This document shows, in pieces, positions 1-7,444 of a DNA stretch of 64,000 bases (position 1 is the stretch's first letter; each line of letters begins with the position of its first letter). The notes beneath the pieces were generated by a model that saw only the letters and a program-made list of their open reading frames with translations, was not told the origin of the DNA and ran no database searches. The position numbers were made by a program, and so were the translations under genes. Source of the DNA: Bradyrhizobium sp. Ghvi (GTDB lineage: Bacteria; Pseudomonadota; Alphaproteobacteria; Rhizobiales; Xanthobacteraceae); assembly GCF_900115265.1 (NCBI RefSeq), contig NZ_FOVU01000006.1, positions 186,001 to 250,000 on the forward strand. The letters are read 5' to 3'.

Positions 1-676
1 CGACGACGTCGGCTTTGGAGCTCTGTGCCTGCAGTGCAAAGGAGGAGAAGTCGGCGGTGTTGGTCGGATGCTTCACGCCGCCGAGCACCTTGCCGCCCAT
101 CTCGTTGATGAAGCGCGTGGCGTCCTTCTCGAGCTGCTGGCCGAAGGCGTAGTCCGCCGTGACGAAGTACCAGGATTTACCGCCCTCCTTGATTACCGCG
201 GAGGCCGTCACCTTCGACAGCGCGTAGGTGTCGTAGGTGAAGTGCACAGTGTTCGGGCTGCACAGCTCGTCGGTCAGCGAGCTTGCACCGGGGCCGGAGA
301 GCAGGGCGATCTTGTTGCGCTCGCGCACCATGTTGTGCACGGCGATGGCGATGCCGGAATTGGGGATGTCGACGACGGCGTCGACCTTGCCGTTGTCGAA
401 CCAGCCACGCACGATATTTACGCCGACGTCGGTCTTCATCTGATGGTCGGCGCTGATGATCTCGATCGGCTTGCCGAGCACGGTCGGCCCGAACTCCTCC
501 ACCGCCATCTTGGCGGCCTCGACCGAGCCCGGCCCGGAGTTGTCGCGCCCCCAGCTCGACAGATCCGTCAGCACACCGATCCGCACCGCGTCGTCGGAGA
601 CTTGCGCGGTGGCGGCCGTGGTCGTGGCAGCCGAAATCATCGCCGCGAGCATGGCGCAGGCCAAAAGCCCTCTCAT
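1..676 (-). CDS. ABC transporter substrate-binding protein (branched-chain amino acid type), partial
   Basis: The reading frame starts at an ATG at 676 and runs off the left edge, so about 225 N-terminal residues are visible. A signal peptide (MRGLLACAMLAAMISAA, then an Ala/Thr-rich stretch ending TAQ) is followed by VRIGVLTDLSSWGRDNSGPGS, the ligand-loop start typical of LivK/HAAT-type periplasmic receptors. ADHQMKTDVGVN and a SGPGASSLTDELCSPNTVH segment also fit that family. It would deliver an amino acid, amide or aromatic acid to a Liv-type ABC permease. The permease genes are not in the window and probably lie to the left. The ligand cannot be told from this fragment. It is divergent from the MHS permease at 1040. 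Confidence 0.88.
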   Translation of the reverse strand, partial: MRGLLACAMLAAMISAATTTAATAQVSDDAVRIGVLTDLSSWGRDNSGPGSVEAAKMAVEEFGPTVLGKPIEIISADHQMKTDVGVNIVRGWFDNGKVDAVVDIPNSGIAIAVHNMVRERNKIALLSGPGASSLTDELCSPNTVHFTYDTYALSKVTASAVIKEGGKSWYFVTADYAFGQQLEKDATRFINEMGGKVLGGVKHPTNTADFSSFALQAQSSKADVV

Positions 677-799
677 CGTCGTTCCCTCTTCTTGGGCCGC
701 TTGGACGCGGCCGGTTGTTTCTGGAGCCAAATTAGATAATGGCGAATGAGTTTGTCAATGGTGAATGGGCGCTCGGAAGCGGTGGTACTCGATGCTCTT

Positions 800-959
800 G
801 TGTCCCGGACGCGCCGCAACGCCTCTTAGCGTTGCGGCGCAGAGCCCCATGCCGGCACCGAGTGCTCGTGAAGTATGGGCCCGGCTCTGCAGCGCATCAC
901 CATAGCGCGTCAAAGACGCGCGTAACCGCGCTTGTGGTGCTGCTCAGCGTCCGGGGCAC
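800..959. repeat. Palindromic intergenic repeat with 13-bp imperfect terminal inverted repeats
   Basis: The element opens with GTGTCCCGGACGC (800-812) and closes with GCGTCCGGGGCAC (947-959), which are reverse complements with one mismatch. Inside it is a perfect 12-bp stem (811-822 and 829-840, GCGCCGCAACGC) with loop CTCTTA, and a second GC-rich part around 880-900. The structure resembles the short palindromic repeats seen many times in Bradyrhizobium intergenic DNA. It fills most of the 363-bp gap between the divergent genes ending at 676 and starting at 1040. No gene is supported in that gap. Confidence 0.7.
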
Positions 960-1039
960 GAGAGCGAACACAACACCTCCGCAGGTTGCAACCCTCACTG
1001 CGATTGGCCATGATGCCCGCGGAATTAGGGGCGGATGTC

Positions 1040-2338
1040 ATGACAGCAGCAACGGGGGTCTCCGCTGCGGCGGAGAGGTCGACGACGGCGCATGTGGTGT
1101 GGGCGAGCGCGCTCGGCACTGCGATCGAGTGGTACGACTTCCTGATCTACGGCACCGCCGCCGCACTCGTGCTCAACAAGCTGTTCTTTCCGAGTTTCGA
1201 TCCCTTTGTCGGCACGCTGGCGGCGTTCTCGACCTATGCGGTCGGCTTCGTGGCGCGGCCGATCGGCGGCGCGATCATCGGGCATTATGGCGACCGGCTC
1301 GGCCGCAAGACCATGCTGGTCGCGACCATGATCGCGATGGGGCTCGGCACCTTCCTGATCGGCTGCCTGCCGACCTACAGCCAGATCGGCGTGTGGGCGC
1401 CGATCCTGCTGGTGATCCTGCGCTTCGTGCAGGGCATCGGTCTCGGCGGCGAATGGAGCGGCGCGGTGGTCATGGTGGTCGAGCATGCCGGCGTCAGGCG
1501 CGGCTTTTACGGCAGCTTGGTACAGATTGGCTTTCCCGTCGGTGTTGCCGCCTCCACCGGCATTTTCGGGCTGATGACGCAGCTACCCGAGGCTGACTTC
1601 CTGAGTTGGGGCTGGCGCGTGCCGTTCTGGATCAGCATTGTGCTGGTCGGCGTCGGTTTCATCGTGCGGATGAGGCTGGCGGAAACGCCGCATTTCAAGG
1701 AGGTGGTCGAGCGCAAGGAAGTGCTGGCGCAGCCGGTCTGGGACGTTCTGCGCCGCGACTGGCGCAGTTTTCTGCTCGCGATCGGCATCACGGTGTCGGA
1801 AGTCGGGCTCGCTTATCTCCTCACCGTCTTCACCGTGGTCTATGCCACGACGAAGCTCGGCCTGTCGCGCCAGGTGATCCTGAATGCGGTGGTCTATGCC
1901 GCAATCGTCGAACTCGCGACGCTGCCGCTGGCGGGGTGGCTCTCCGATATCTTCGGCCGCAAGGCGCTCTATCTTGCCGGCGGCGTGTTCTCGGTGGCGC
2001 TGGCGTTTCCGCTGTTCTGGTTTCTCGACACCAAAGAGCCGGCGCTGATCACGCTGGCGCTCATCGTCACGATGACGCTGACGCATGCGCTGCTGTTCGG
2101 GCCCAAGGCCGCCTTCATGCCGGAGTTGTTCCGCACCCAGGTGCGCTACAGCGGCGCCTCGCTCGGCGCAAATGTCGCAGCCGCCTTGAGCGGCGGCCTC
2201 TCGCCGCTGATCGCGGCCGCGCTGCTGGCCTGGGCCGGCACCTACTGGCCGGTGTCGATCTACATCATCGCGCTCTCGATCATCACCATTGTCGCGACAC
2301 TGATAACGCCGGAGACGGCGCGCGACGGCTTGAAATAG
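1040..2338 (+). CDS. MFS transporter, metabolite:H+ symporter (MHS) family
   Basis: A 432-residue inner-membrane permease with about twelve hydrophobic segments. The N-terminus (ASALGTAIEWYDFLIYGTAA) and the GDRLGRKTMLVATM loop between helices 2 and 3 are hallmarks of the MHS group (ShiA, ProP, KgtP, citrate permeases). A second-half copy of the loop is SDIFGRKALYLAG. These proteins import organic acids or osmolytes with protons. The ATG at 1040 was chosen because AGGGG lies 8 nt upstream. In-frame ATGs at 1010 and 1013 have no ribosome-binding site. It stands alone and is divergent from the binding protein at 676. The substrate is not predictable. Confidence 0.9.
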   Translation: MTAATGVSAAAERSTTAHVVWASALGTAIEWYDFLIYGTAAALVLNKLFFPSFDPFVGTLAAFSTYAVGFVARPIGGAIIGHYGDRLGRKTMLVATMIAMGLGTFLIGCLPTYSQIGVWAPILLVILRFVQGIGLGGEWSGAVVMVVEHAGVRRGFYGSLVQIGFPVGVAASTGIFGLMTQLPEADFLSWGWRVPFWISIVLVGVGFIVRMRLAETPHFKEVVERKEVLAQPVWDVLRRDWRSFLLAIGITVSEVGLAYLLTVFTVVYATTKLGLSRQVILNAVVYAAIVELATLPLAGWLSDIFGRKALYLAGGVFSVALAFPLFWFLDTKEPALITLALIVTMTLTHALLFGPKAAFMPELFRTQVRYSGASLGANVAAALSGGLSPLIAAALLAWAGTYWPVSIYIIALSIITIVATLITPETARDGLK

Positions 2339-2347
2339 CGGCTTGCG

Positions 2348-3892
2348 TCAGCGACAGACAGCAGCGTCCCGCATCACCAGGAAGGTGATGCTGGCGGGCG
2401 GTAGCCGGAGCAGACCGGCCGGCGCGGTGCGCGCCGCAAGGCGCGGCAGGTCGTCATGGGCGCCCAATTCCAGCGGTTCGCCATTCAGCCGGACGGTCGA
2501 ACTTTGCAGGCGATCGGCCTGCAGCGTGTAGTGCTCGGCAGGGCCTTCCAGCGTCAGGAGGCGCGTTGCGTTCAGCGACGTGCTGATGAGGAGCACGGAG
2601 ATGGCTCCCTTCGTCGCAGGATGACAATGCGCGTAGATGTGAAGGCCTGGCATCGCGGCCGTTCCCGCCTCGAGCACGGTCGTGCCCATCAGGCGTCGCC
2701 AGAGTAATGCGGCCCAATAATTCGGCCGCGGACGAAACGAGCGCTCGTCGAGCAGCCCGTAATCACTGGCCGCGAGCGTGTTGTGCATCACCACCTGCAC
2801 GCCTGATTTCGCCAGACGGCCGAGTTGATCAAGATAGCGAAACGTATCGAGGAACGTCGCATCCCAGGGATTGCCGCCGCAGGCCGCATCCGCCGTTTCC
2901 GTCAACCAGATCGGCTTGCCCGGCGCGAATGCGTCGCGCAGCGCGCGGTAGATGGCGAGACTGGCGTCGCTGCGCGTCAGCCAGTCTTCTGACAACGCCT
3001 GCGACGGATCGTCATGCAGGCCACAGCGGGGCGAGAGCGTGTTGTAGTGATGATAGGAGAAGCGATCGAGACCCGGCCCCGACGCAGCGAGCAAATCGCG
3101 CGTGTGGATGGCGGTCGTGCCCGGAGCTGGAGAGTCGCCGATCGAGGCCGGGCCGACGACCAATGTCTCCGGAGACGAACGCCGGATCCACGCACGGAAT
3201 GTCCCGAAGTCGCGGCCATACGCATCCGCGTTGTATCCGGACGGCGCACCATTGTTCGCCGCCAGCGTAGGCTCGTTCATGAATTCAGCGGCGGCGATGC
3301 GGCCGCCCAACGCGCGGGTCATGTCGACGAGGCGCTGCGCCTGATCCGGCATCCACGCGCCATTTGCGTCGCGGCTGCCGGGGCTGACCGCAAAGGACGT
3401 CACGATCTCCGCATCGACCGCGCGGGCGAAGTCGATGACGCCGCGCCATTGGGCGCGGTTGAGCACGGTGTTGAAGCCGGCAGGCGGAGCGGCCGGTGCC
3501 TTTTCGGTGTCCGCAACGTAGGTGGCGTTCGCCCAGCTGCCACTGATGCGCACATAAGCTGGCGACAGCGCTGCTGCGAGCATGCGAAGGCGGGGGCTGG
3601 CGAGATCGATCGGTGGCCTGTTGCTGTAGCGATCGCGCTGCATCCGGTCCTGCGCGTAAGGTTTCCAGAAGCGGCCGCCGGTCACTTCCACCATCTCGAC
3701 ATTGTAGGATTGGAAGCGCGCATCGATCGTGCCGATCGCCTTCATGCGCGAAGGCGCGATAGCAATGTCGCCGGCGTGCGCCGCGCATGCTGCCAAGGCG
3801 ACGAGCAGGACGCTCGTCATCGCGCCTGCTGCTTGACCGGCCTGGCGCGCTCGGAATCGCGGCCCGCCGTGTACGGCCCAGTGCCTCGTCAT
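2348..3892 (-). CDS. GH79-like exported glycoside hydrolase
   Basis: About 514 residues with an N-terminal export signal (VLLVALAACAA core, probable cleavage after AHA). The fold is a clan GH-A (beta/alpha)8 barrel. AAEFMNEPT carries the acid/base Glu (about residue 207) and PIWLTETADAACGG the nucleophile Glu (about residue 332), with a C-terminal beta-sandwich ending near VMRDAAVCR. The NEP and late ET motifs plus FSYHHYN resemble heparanase/beta-glucuronidase family GH79. The real substrate is unknown and may be a glucuronide in plant or bacterial exopolysaccharide. The start is uncertain: ATG 3892 gives a basic n-region, ATG 3820 a shorter signal, and neither has a good ribosome-binding site. 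It converges on the permease gene at 2338. Confidence 0.7.
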   Translation of the reverse strand: MTRHWAVHGGPRFRARQAGQAAGAMTSVLLVALAACAAHAGDIAIAPSRMKAIGTIDARFQSYNVEMVEVTGGRFWKPYAQDRMQRDRYSNRPPIDLASPRLRMLAAALSPAYVRISGSWANATYVADTEKAPAAPPAGFNTVLNRAQWRGVIDFARAVDAEIVTSFAVSPGSRDANGAWMPDQAQRLVDMTRALGGRIAAAEFMNEPTLAANNGAPSGYNADAYGRDFGTFRAWIRRSSPETLVVGPASIGDSPAPGTTAIHTRDLLAASGPGLDRFSYHHYNTLSPRCGLHDDPSQALSEDWLTRSDASLAIYRALRDAFAPGKPIWLTETADAACGGNPWDATFLDTFRYLDQLGRLAKSGVQVVMHNTLAASDYGLLDERSFRPRPNYWAALLWRRLMGTTVLEAGTAAMPGLHIYAHCHPATKGAISVLLISTSLNATRLLTLEGPAEHYTLQADRLQSSTVRLNGEPLELGAHDDLPRLAARTAPAGLLRLPPASITFLVMRDAAVCR

Positions 3893-4085
3893 GCGTTGCC
3901 GGTCCACATGCACCAGAGCCAACCGTGAGCTTGCCCAGATCGACCACCGTATCTCCATTTTGCTTCGCCCCGGCAGGGGGGAGCTTGCCGGGGGGGCCGC
4001 TACGGTCCCGGGCAGCCGGCTTTCGCAAGCGCGAAAGGAGATGTCCCGGCGCGTGACCATCGATCAAAAAAAATTCGACAGCCCT

Positions 4086-4110
4086 CTTGAATCCGATTTG
4101 CGATTTTCTA
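4086..4110 (+). promoter_or_regulatory. Weak candidate heat-shock promoter
   Basis: CTTGAA (4086-4091) and TTTCTA (4105-4110) are separated by 13 bases, the spacing used by RpoH-type promoters, about 140 bases before the hsp20 start. The -10 half matches the consensus poorly, so this is only a candidate. A housekeeping promoter combined with the downstream RNA thermometer is equally possible. Confidence 0.3.
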
Positions 4111-4144
4111 AGTCGTCTTTCGCCGCGAGAGCGGTGTGTCGGAT

Positions 4145-4247
4145 GCCAGATCGGGTCCGGCACGGGCGCCGGGCCGGTCTTCGGACCCTGTCTGATACCC
4201 TGTCCTGCGCTCCTTCGTATCCATCTTGCTCTTAGGAGGACTTGGTT
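4145..4247 (+). promoter_or_regulatory. ROSE-type RNA thermometer in the hsp20 5' UTR
   Basis: The leader ends with CTTGCTCTTAGGAGGA. TTGCT (4226-4230) faces the Shine-Dalgarno AGGAGGA (4234-4240) across a tiny loop, the signature 3' hairpin of ROSE elements, which mask the ribosome-binding site until heat melts it. Upstream, GGGTCCG (4153-4159) pairs with CGGACCC (4182-4188) to form the internal stem. The wording around the start (CCATCTTGCTC, AGGA, TATGAGG) closely resembles, from memory, the Bradyrhizobium hspA leader. Expected effect: translation of the downstream Hsp20 gene rises at heat-shock temperature. Confidence 0.85.
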
Positions 4248-4709
4248 ATGAGGACCAGTTTCGACTTTGCGCCCCTGTGGCGTTCCACCATCGGCTTCGA
4301 TCACCTGGCCGACCTCGTCGACAGCACGCTGCGCCAGGCGACCGAGGACAATTATCCCCCCTACAACATCGAACGCTCCGGTGAAGATCACTACCGGATC
4401 AGCCTTGCCGTGGCAGGTTTCAGCCCTAGCGATATCACCGTGACGGCTGAGCAGAATGCGCTCACCATCGAGGGCAGGAAGCCCGAGACCGCTGCGCGCG
4501 AATACCTGTACCAGGGCATCGCTGCGCGCCCGTTCCGGCGCGTGTTCAACCTCGCCGACTACGTCCAGGTGAAGCAGGCTTCCTTCCAGGACGGTCTGCT
4601 GATCATCGAGCTCGTCCGCGAGGTTCCGGAAGCCATGAAGCCGCGACGGATTCCGATCGCGGGTGGCACTCCTGCGGCATCGCAGATCGAGCAGAAGAAA
4701 GCAGCCTGA
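4248..4709 (+). CDS. Small heat-shock protein Hsp20, IbpA-like (class A)
   Basis: A 153-residue ATP-independent holdase with an alpha-crystallin domain at about residues 35-130: YNIERSGEDHYRISLAVAGF, then an NALTIEGRK strand. The N-terminal FDFAPLWRSTIGFDHLADLV pattern is that of IbpA-like rhizobial class A proteins. It binds unfolding proteins and hands them to DnaK/ClpB. The ATG at 4248 follows AGGAGGA at a 7-nt spacing. It is the first gene of a block with a second Hsp20, two small ORFs and an HtrA-type protease. The ROSE element in its leader should make translation heat-inducible. The family is not in doubt. Confidence 0.96.
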   Translation: MRTSFDFAPLWRSTIGFDHLADLVDSTLRQATEDNYPPYNIERSGEDHYRISLAVAGFSPSDITVTAEQNALTIEGRKPETAAREYLYQGIAARPFRRVFNLADYVQVKQASFQDGLLIIELVREVPEAMKPRRIPIAGGTPAASQIEQKKAA

Positions 4710-4784
4710 GCGTTCGATCGGTCGAGTAGCGGAACGCGGCGTGCGGATGCGCGCCGCGCTCCCCGATGCATCAAGGAGAGAAAA

Positions 4785-5276
4785 ATGGCTTTTCGTGACC
4801 TCATTCCCTGGTCAGGGAAACAGGAGCTTGCGCCTGCGCGCGACAGTTTCGATCCATTCCTGACGCTTCATCGCGAAATGAACCGTCTGTTCGACGACGT
4901 CTTTCGCGGCTTCGGCGGGACCGGCCTGTCGCCGCTGATGGAAGGCCGCTTCGGCTGGCCGAAGCTCGAGCTCAGCGAGACCGACAAGATGTTGACTGTC
5001 TCGGCCGAGCTGCCCGGCCTGAACGAGAAGGACGTCCAGGTCGAGATCGCCAATGGCATCCTGACCGTGCGCGGCGAGAAAAAGGCAGAGCGCAACGGCG
5101 AAGGCAGATACTTCACCGAGCGCTATTACGGCGCCTTCGAGCGGCAGATCCCGTTGGAGGGCGTCGAGGAGGACAAGGCCGAGGCGTCGTTCAAGGACGG
5201 CGTCCTGACCGTGTCGCTGCCGAAATCCGAGAAGGCGCGCGAGGGCGTCAAGCGCATCGCGATCAACACGCATTAA
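4785..5276 (+). CDS. Small heat-shock protein Hsp20, second (class C/HspC-like) paralogue
   Basis: 163 residues with an alpha-crystallin domain at about 55-155: PKLELSETDKMLTVSAELPG, GILTVRGEKK, and a C-terminal FKDGVLTVSLPKSEKA. Its N-terminus (MAFRDLIPWSGKQ) and charged loop differ clearly from the upstream class A paralogue, so these are two sub-families and not a recent duplication. Mixed small-Hsp complexes do not generally form across classes, so the two may cover different clients. AAGGAGAG precedes the ATG by 5-6 nt. It lies 75 bp behind the first hsp20 gene, probably on the same transcript and under the same heat control. Confidence 0.95.
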   Translation: MAFRDLIPWSGKQELAPARDSFDPFLTLHREMNRLFDDVFRGFGGTGLSPLMEGRFGWPKLELSETDKMLTVSAELPGLNEKDVQVEIANGILTVRGEKKAERNGEGRYFTERYYGAFERQIPLEGVEEDKAEASFKDGVLTVSLPKSEKAREGVKRIAINTH

Positions 5277-5359
5277 CATGAAACCGGACGGCGGCCATGC
5301 GCCGCCGTCCTCGTCAACAAACCCGTCCCTTTGAAAGGAGCATGAGGGAGGCACTGTCA

Positions 5360-5695
5360 ATGACCAACGTGAATGCCAACGCCAGCACTCTCAATCCGCT
5401 GTTTCATCCCGCTGCCCATTACGACTCGCCTGCCGAGGTCCTGAATGCGCAGGAGCTCTCCACGCCGGAGAAGCGTATCATCCTGTCGTCCTGGGCGTCC
5501 GACATGTATGCGGTGGAATCCTGTCCTGCCCTGCGCGAGATTCCTGGCATGAGCCATACGGTCCGGCTCGCCGATATCCTGGCTGCCCTGCGCAAGCTCG
5601 ACGGGGACAACGACAATGACGACCCGCCGCGCGGCGGCGGCGTCCCGATGCGGCTGCGGCGGCCATGGGCCGCCGTAGAGGGGCGAAGCGCATGA
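5360..5695 (+). CDS. Hypothetical protein of the hsp20 cluster
   Basis: 111 residues, family not recognised. The N-terminal part (LNPLFHPAAHYDSPAEVLN) is followed by an acidic/helical region (STPEKRIILSSWASDMYAVES) that looks like a conserved short domain, then LADILAALRKLDGD and a Gly/Arg-rich tail. There is no signal peptide and no membrane helix, so it should be cytosolic. The ATG at 5360 is preferred because AGGGAGG sits 8 nt upstream. The ATG at 5342 has its SD only one base away. The gene is co-oriented between hsp20 and a tiny membrane ORF whose start overlaps its stop, so it is likely co-expressed with the heat-shock genes. Confidence 0.75.
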   Translation: MTNVNANASTLNPLFHPAAHYDSPAEVLNAQELSTPEKRIILSSWASDMYAVESCPALREIPGMSHTVRLADILAALRKLDGDNDNDDPPRGGGVPMRLRRPWAAVEGRSA

Positions 5696-5808
5696 TGCTG
5701 ACGCAGACCGTTCTCGCACTTGCGCTGCTCGGCCAGGTCTCGGCGGCCTGGGCTGTTCCATTTCTGGCTCTGCAAGGCCTTGTCGCCGCGTCACGTGGCG
5801 AGAGCTGA
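5692..5808 (+). CDS. Very small hydrophobic protein translationally coupled to the upstream gene
   Basis: 38 residues (MMLTQTVLALALLGQ, VSAAWAVPFLALQG, VAASRGES). The first ATG overlaps the upstream stop as ATGA, a classic coupling arrangement. The central 25 residues form a single hydrophobic segment, so the product is either a one-helix membrane peptide or a cleaved signal peptide remnant. It sits between the hsp20 block and the HtrA-like protease, 42 bp before the latter. No family is recognised. Its reality rests on the overlap and on its hydrophobic, coding-like composition. Confidence 0.5.
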   Translation: MMLTQTVLALALLGQVSAAWAVPFLALQGLVAASRGES

Positions 5809-5850
5809 GGCCGGAGTCTTCCATTCCGATCCGAGGTTAGGTGGCAGGTG

Positions 5851-6963
5851 ATGACGATGCGTGCTGTGCGTCCGTTCTTGCTGGCGATGCTGGTGCTGAC
5901 GCTCACGGCGTCACAGCCTGCCGCCGGCCAAATCCCCGATTTCAAGACCGGCGGCTCGGTGCCGACCCTGGCGCCGCTGGTGCGTCAGGTGACGCCGGCC
6001 GTCGTCAACATCTCCGTTCACGGCCGGGTGCGCGAGGACAATCCACTCTATCGCGATCCGGTGTTTCGCGAGTTCTTCGACGTACCCCGGCAGATCGAGA
6101 AGGAGGTCAGCGCGACCGGCTCCGGTGTCATTGTCGATGCCCAGCGCGGCTACGTGTTGACCAATAATCACGTGGTCGAAGGTACCTCCGCGGTGCAGGT
6201 CACGACCAAGGACGGCAGGCAGTTTTCCGCTAAGGTCATCGGCCGTGATCCGCCCACGGACATCGCGGTGCTCCAGCTCCAGAGTCCGGTCGGTCTCAAG
6301 GCGCTCGCCTTCGGCGACAGCGACGCGCTGGAGGTCGGCGACTTCGTGCTCGCGATCGGCAATCCCTTCGGCCTTGGTCAGACGGTCACGTCCGGTCTCG
6401 TCAGCGCGCTCGGCCGGACCGGCCTCGGCAAGCAGGGTTATGAGGATTTCATCCAGACGGATGCCGCGATCAATCCCGGCAATTCCGGCGGGGCGCTGGT
6501 CAGCCTGCGCGGCGAGCTCGTCGGCATCAACTCCGCGATCATCTCGCCCGCCGGCGGCAATGTGGGCATCGGCTTTGCCATTCCCGTCAATATGGCGCGC
6601 AAGGTGATGGAGCAGATCATTGCCAATGGCCGCGTCGAGCGCGGCCGCATCGGTGTCTCGCTCAGGGATCCGCATCCATCGGTCAACAGGCGGCTGATGA
6701 AAGGTGCCGTCATCGCCGAGATCGCCGCGGACTCGCCCGCCGAGCAAGCAGGCTTGCGGAAGGGCGACATCATCACCAGGGCAGATGATCGTCCGATCCA
6801 CACCGCCACCCAGCTCCGCAACACGATCGGCCTTGCGCGCATCGGCGAGGATGTGAAGCTCGCTGGGCTGCGCAACGGTGTGCCGTTCGCGGTTGTGGTC
6901 AGAGTGGCGCCCGCGACGGAATCGAGCAGCGCGCTCGCAGGCCCCGGTCGCTTTCTGCGCTGA
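5851..6963 (+). CDS. HtrA/DegP-family periplasmic serine protease with one PDZ domain
   Basis: A 370-residue exported protease. Residues 1-27 are a signal peptide ending ASQPAAG. The chymotrypsin-like domain carries the full triad: His107 in LTNNHVVE, Asp137 in PTDIAVLQL and Ser212 in INPGNSGGAL. A single PDZ domain follows (about 255-345, GVSLRDPHP to KGDIITRADD). One PDZ and this length match DegS/DegQ-short types better than two-PDZ DegP. It should degrade or sense misfolded envelope proteins. ATG 5851 directly follows a GTG at 5848, and either could start translation after AGGTGGCAGG. Its position behind two hsp20 genes suggests a joint cytoplasmic and envelope heat response. Confidence 0.93.
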   Translation: MTMRAVRPFLLAMLVLTLTASQPAAGQIPDFKTGGSVPTLAPLVRQVTPAVVNISVHGRVREDNPLYRDPVFREFFDVPRQIEKEVSATGSGVIVDAQRGYVLTNNHVVEGTSAVQVTTKDGRQFSAKVIGRDPPTDIAVLQLQSPVGLKALAFGDSDALEVGDFVLAIGNPFGLGQTVTSGLVSALGRTGLGKQGYEDFIQTDAAINPGNSGGALVSLRGELVGINSAIISPAGGNVGIGFAIPVNMARKVMEQIIANGRVERGRIGVSLRDPHPSVNRRLMKGAVIAEIAADSPAEQAGLRKGDIITRADDRPIHTATQLRNTIGLARIGEDVKLAGLRNGVPFAVVVRVAPATESSSALAGPGRFLR

Positions 6964-6994
6964 AGCGCGATGAGATCAGGTTCGATCGGCGCCC

Positions 6995-7027
6995 GGGTTC
7001 ACCTCTCCCTCCGGGAGAGGTGAGCCC
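6995..7027. terminator. Bidirectional terminator-like hairpin
   Basis: GGGTTCACCTCTCCC and GGGAGAGGTGAGCCC form a 15-bp stem (one G-T pair) with loop TCC. It lies between the stop of the protease gene (6963, plus) and the stop of the small gene at 7053 (minus). There is no U-run, so termination is inferred from the convergent position. The arm sequence also occurs in the repeats at 44828 and 58548. Confidence 0.5.
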
Positions 7028-7052
7028 GAGCCGACCGAGCCCAATCAGCCGC

Positions 7053-7229
7053 TCAAGCCGCGCGGTGATCCAGCCCGTCCTGCAGGTCCCGGATCAACCG
7101 GCGCTCGCGTTCGATGCGTTGCTGGAAGAGCTCGCGCTCGTGCTCGCTTTTGGCGCTTGCAAGCAGAAGCTCGTAATGACCGATGACCTTCTCGCTGCCC
7201 CGAATGAGCAGGTCTCGCTGACTGATCAT
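7053..7229 (-). CDS. Tiny helical charged protein, second of a coupled pair
   Basis: 58 residues beginning MISQRDLLIRGSEKVIGHYE. The rest is almost entirely predicted helix rich in Glu, Arg, Leu and Gln (LLASAKSEHERELFQQRIE), ending DLQDGLDHRAA. There is no signal or membrane segment. The start ATG overlaps the stop of the preceding gene (7226-7444) as ATGA, so it should be translated by coupling. It aligns with that neighbour over about 32 residues with roughly one third identity (shared Tyr-x-x-Leu-Leu, Ser-Glu-x-Glu-Arg and Glu-Arg positions), so the two look like an ancient tandem duplication. Function unknown. Confidence 0.65.
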   Translation of the reverse strand: MISQRDLLIRGSEKVIGHYELLLASAKSEHERELFQQRIERERRLIRDLQDGLDHRAA

Positions 7230-7444
7230 TGCACCGCTCCCCTCGCATCGATCGGGGCATAGGGGGCAGAGAAAGCCACGGGGAAGGTCGCTGCGGTCAG
7301 GCCCTCGAGCGCCGACCGCTCCTCTGCGAGACGTCTCTCGATGAAATGGCGCTCCAGCTCCGACAGTCTGGTCTTCAGCAGTCGGCGGTAGCGGTGGATG
7401 TTGTTGCGGTGCGCACGAATGCGGGCCAGATTCTCATCGAGCAT
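7226..7444 (-). CDS. Small coiled-coil-like protein, first of a coupled pair
   Basis: 72 residues (MLDENLARIRAHRNNIHRYR onward). A heptad-like amphipathic helix spans roughly residues 5-50, and a short hydrophobic/Pro tail follows (FPVAFSAPYAPIDARG). GGAGAG lies 7 nt before the ATG. The gene leads a two-gene unit with the shorter relative downstream and has a 9-bp inverted repeat about 47-66 bp upstream. It faces the protease gene across a hairpin. Comparable tiny ORFs occur near stress genes in rhizobia, but I do not recognise a named family. Confidence 0.7.
   Translation of the reverse strand: MLDENLARIRAHRNNIHRYRRLLKTRLSELERHFIERRLAEERSALEGLTAATFPVAFSAPYAPIDARGAVQ

Noticed and set aside
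739-1596. 285-codon plus-strand frame overlapping the permease gene
   Set aside because: It is an out-of-frame shadow that begins in the palindromic repeat. The permease frame at 1040-2338 is supported by family motifs.
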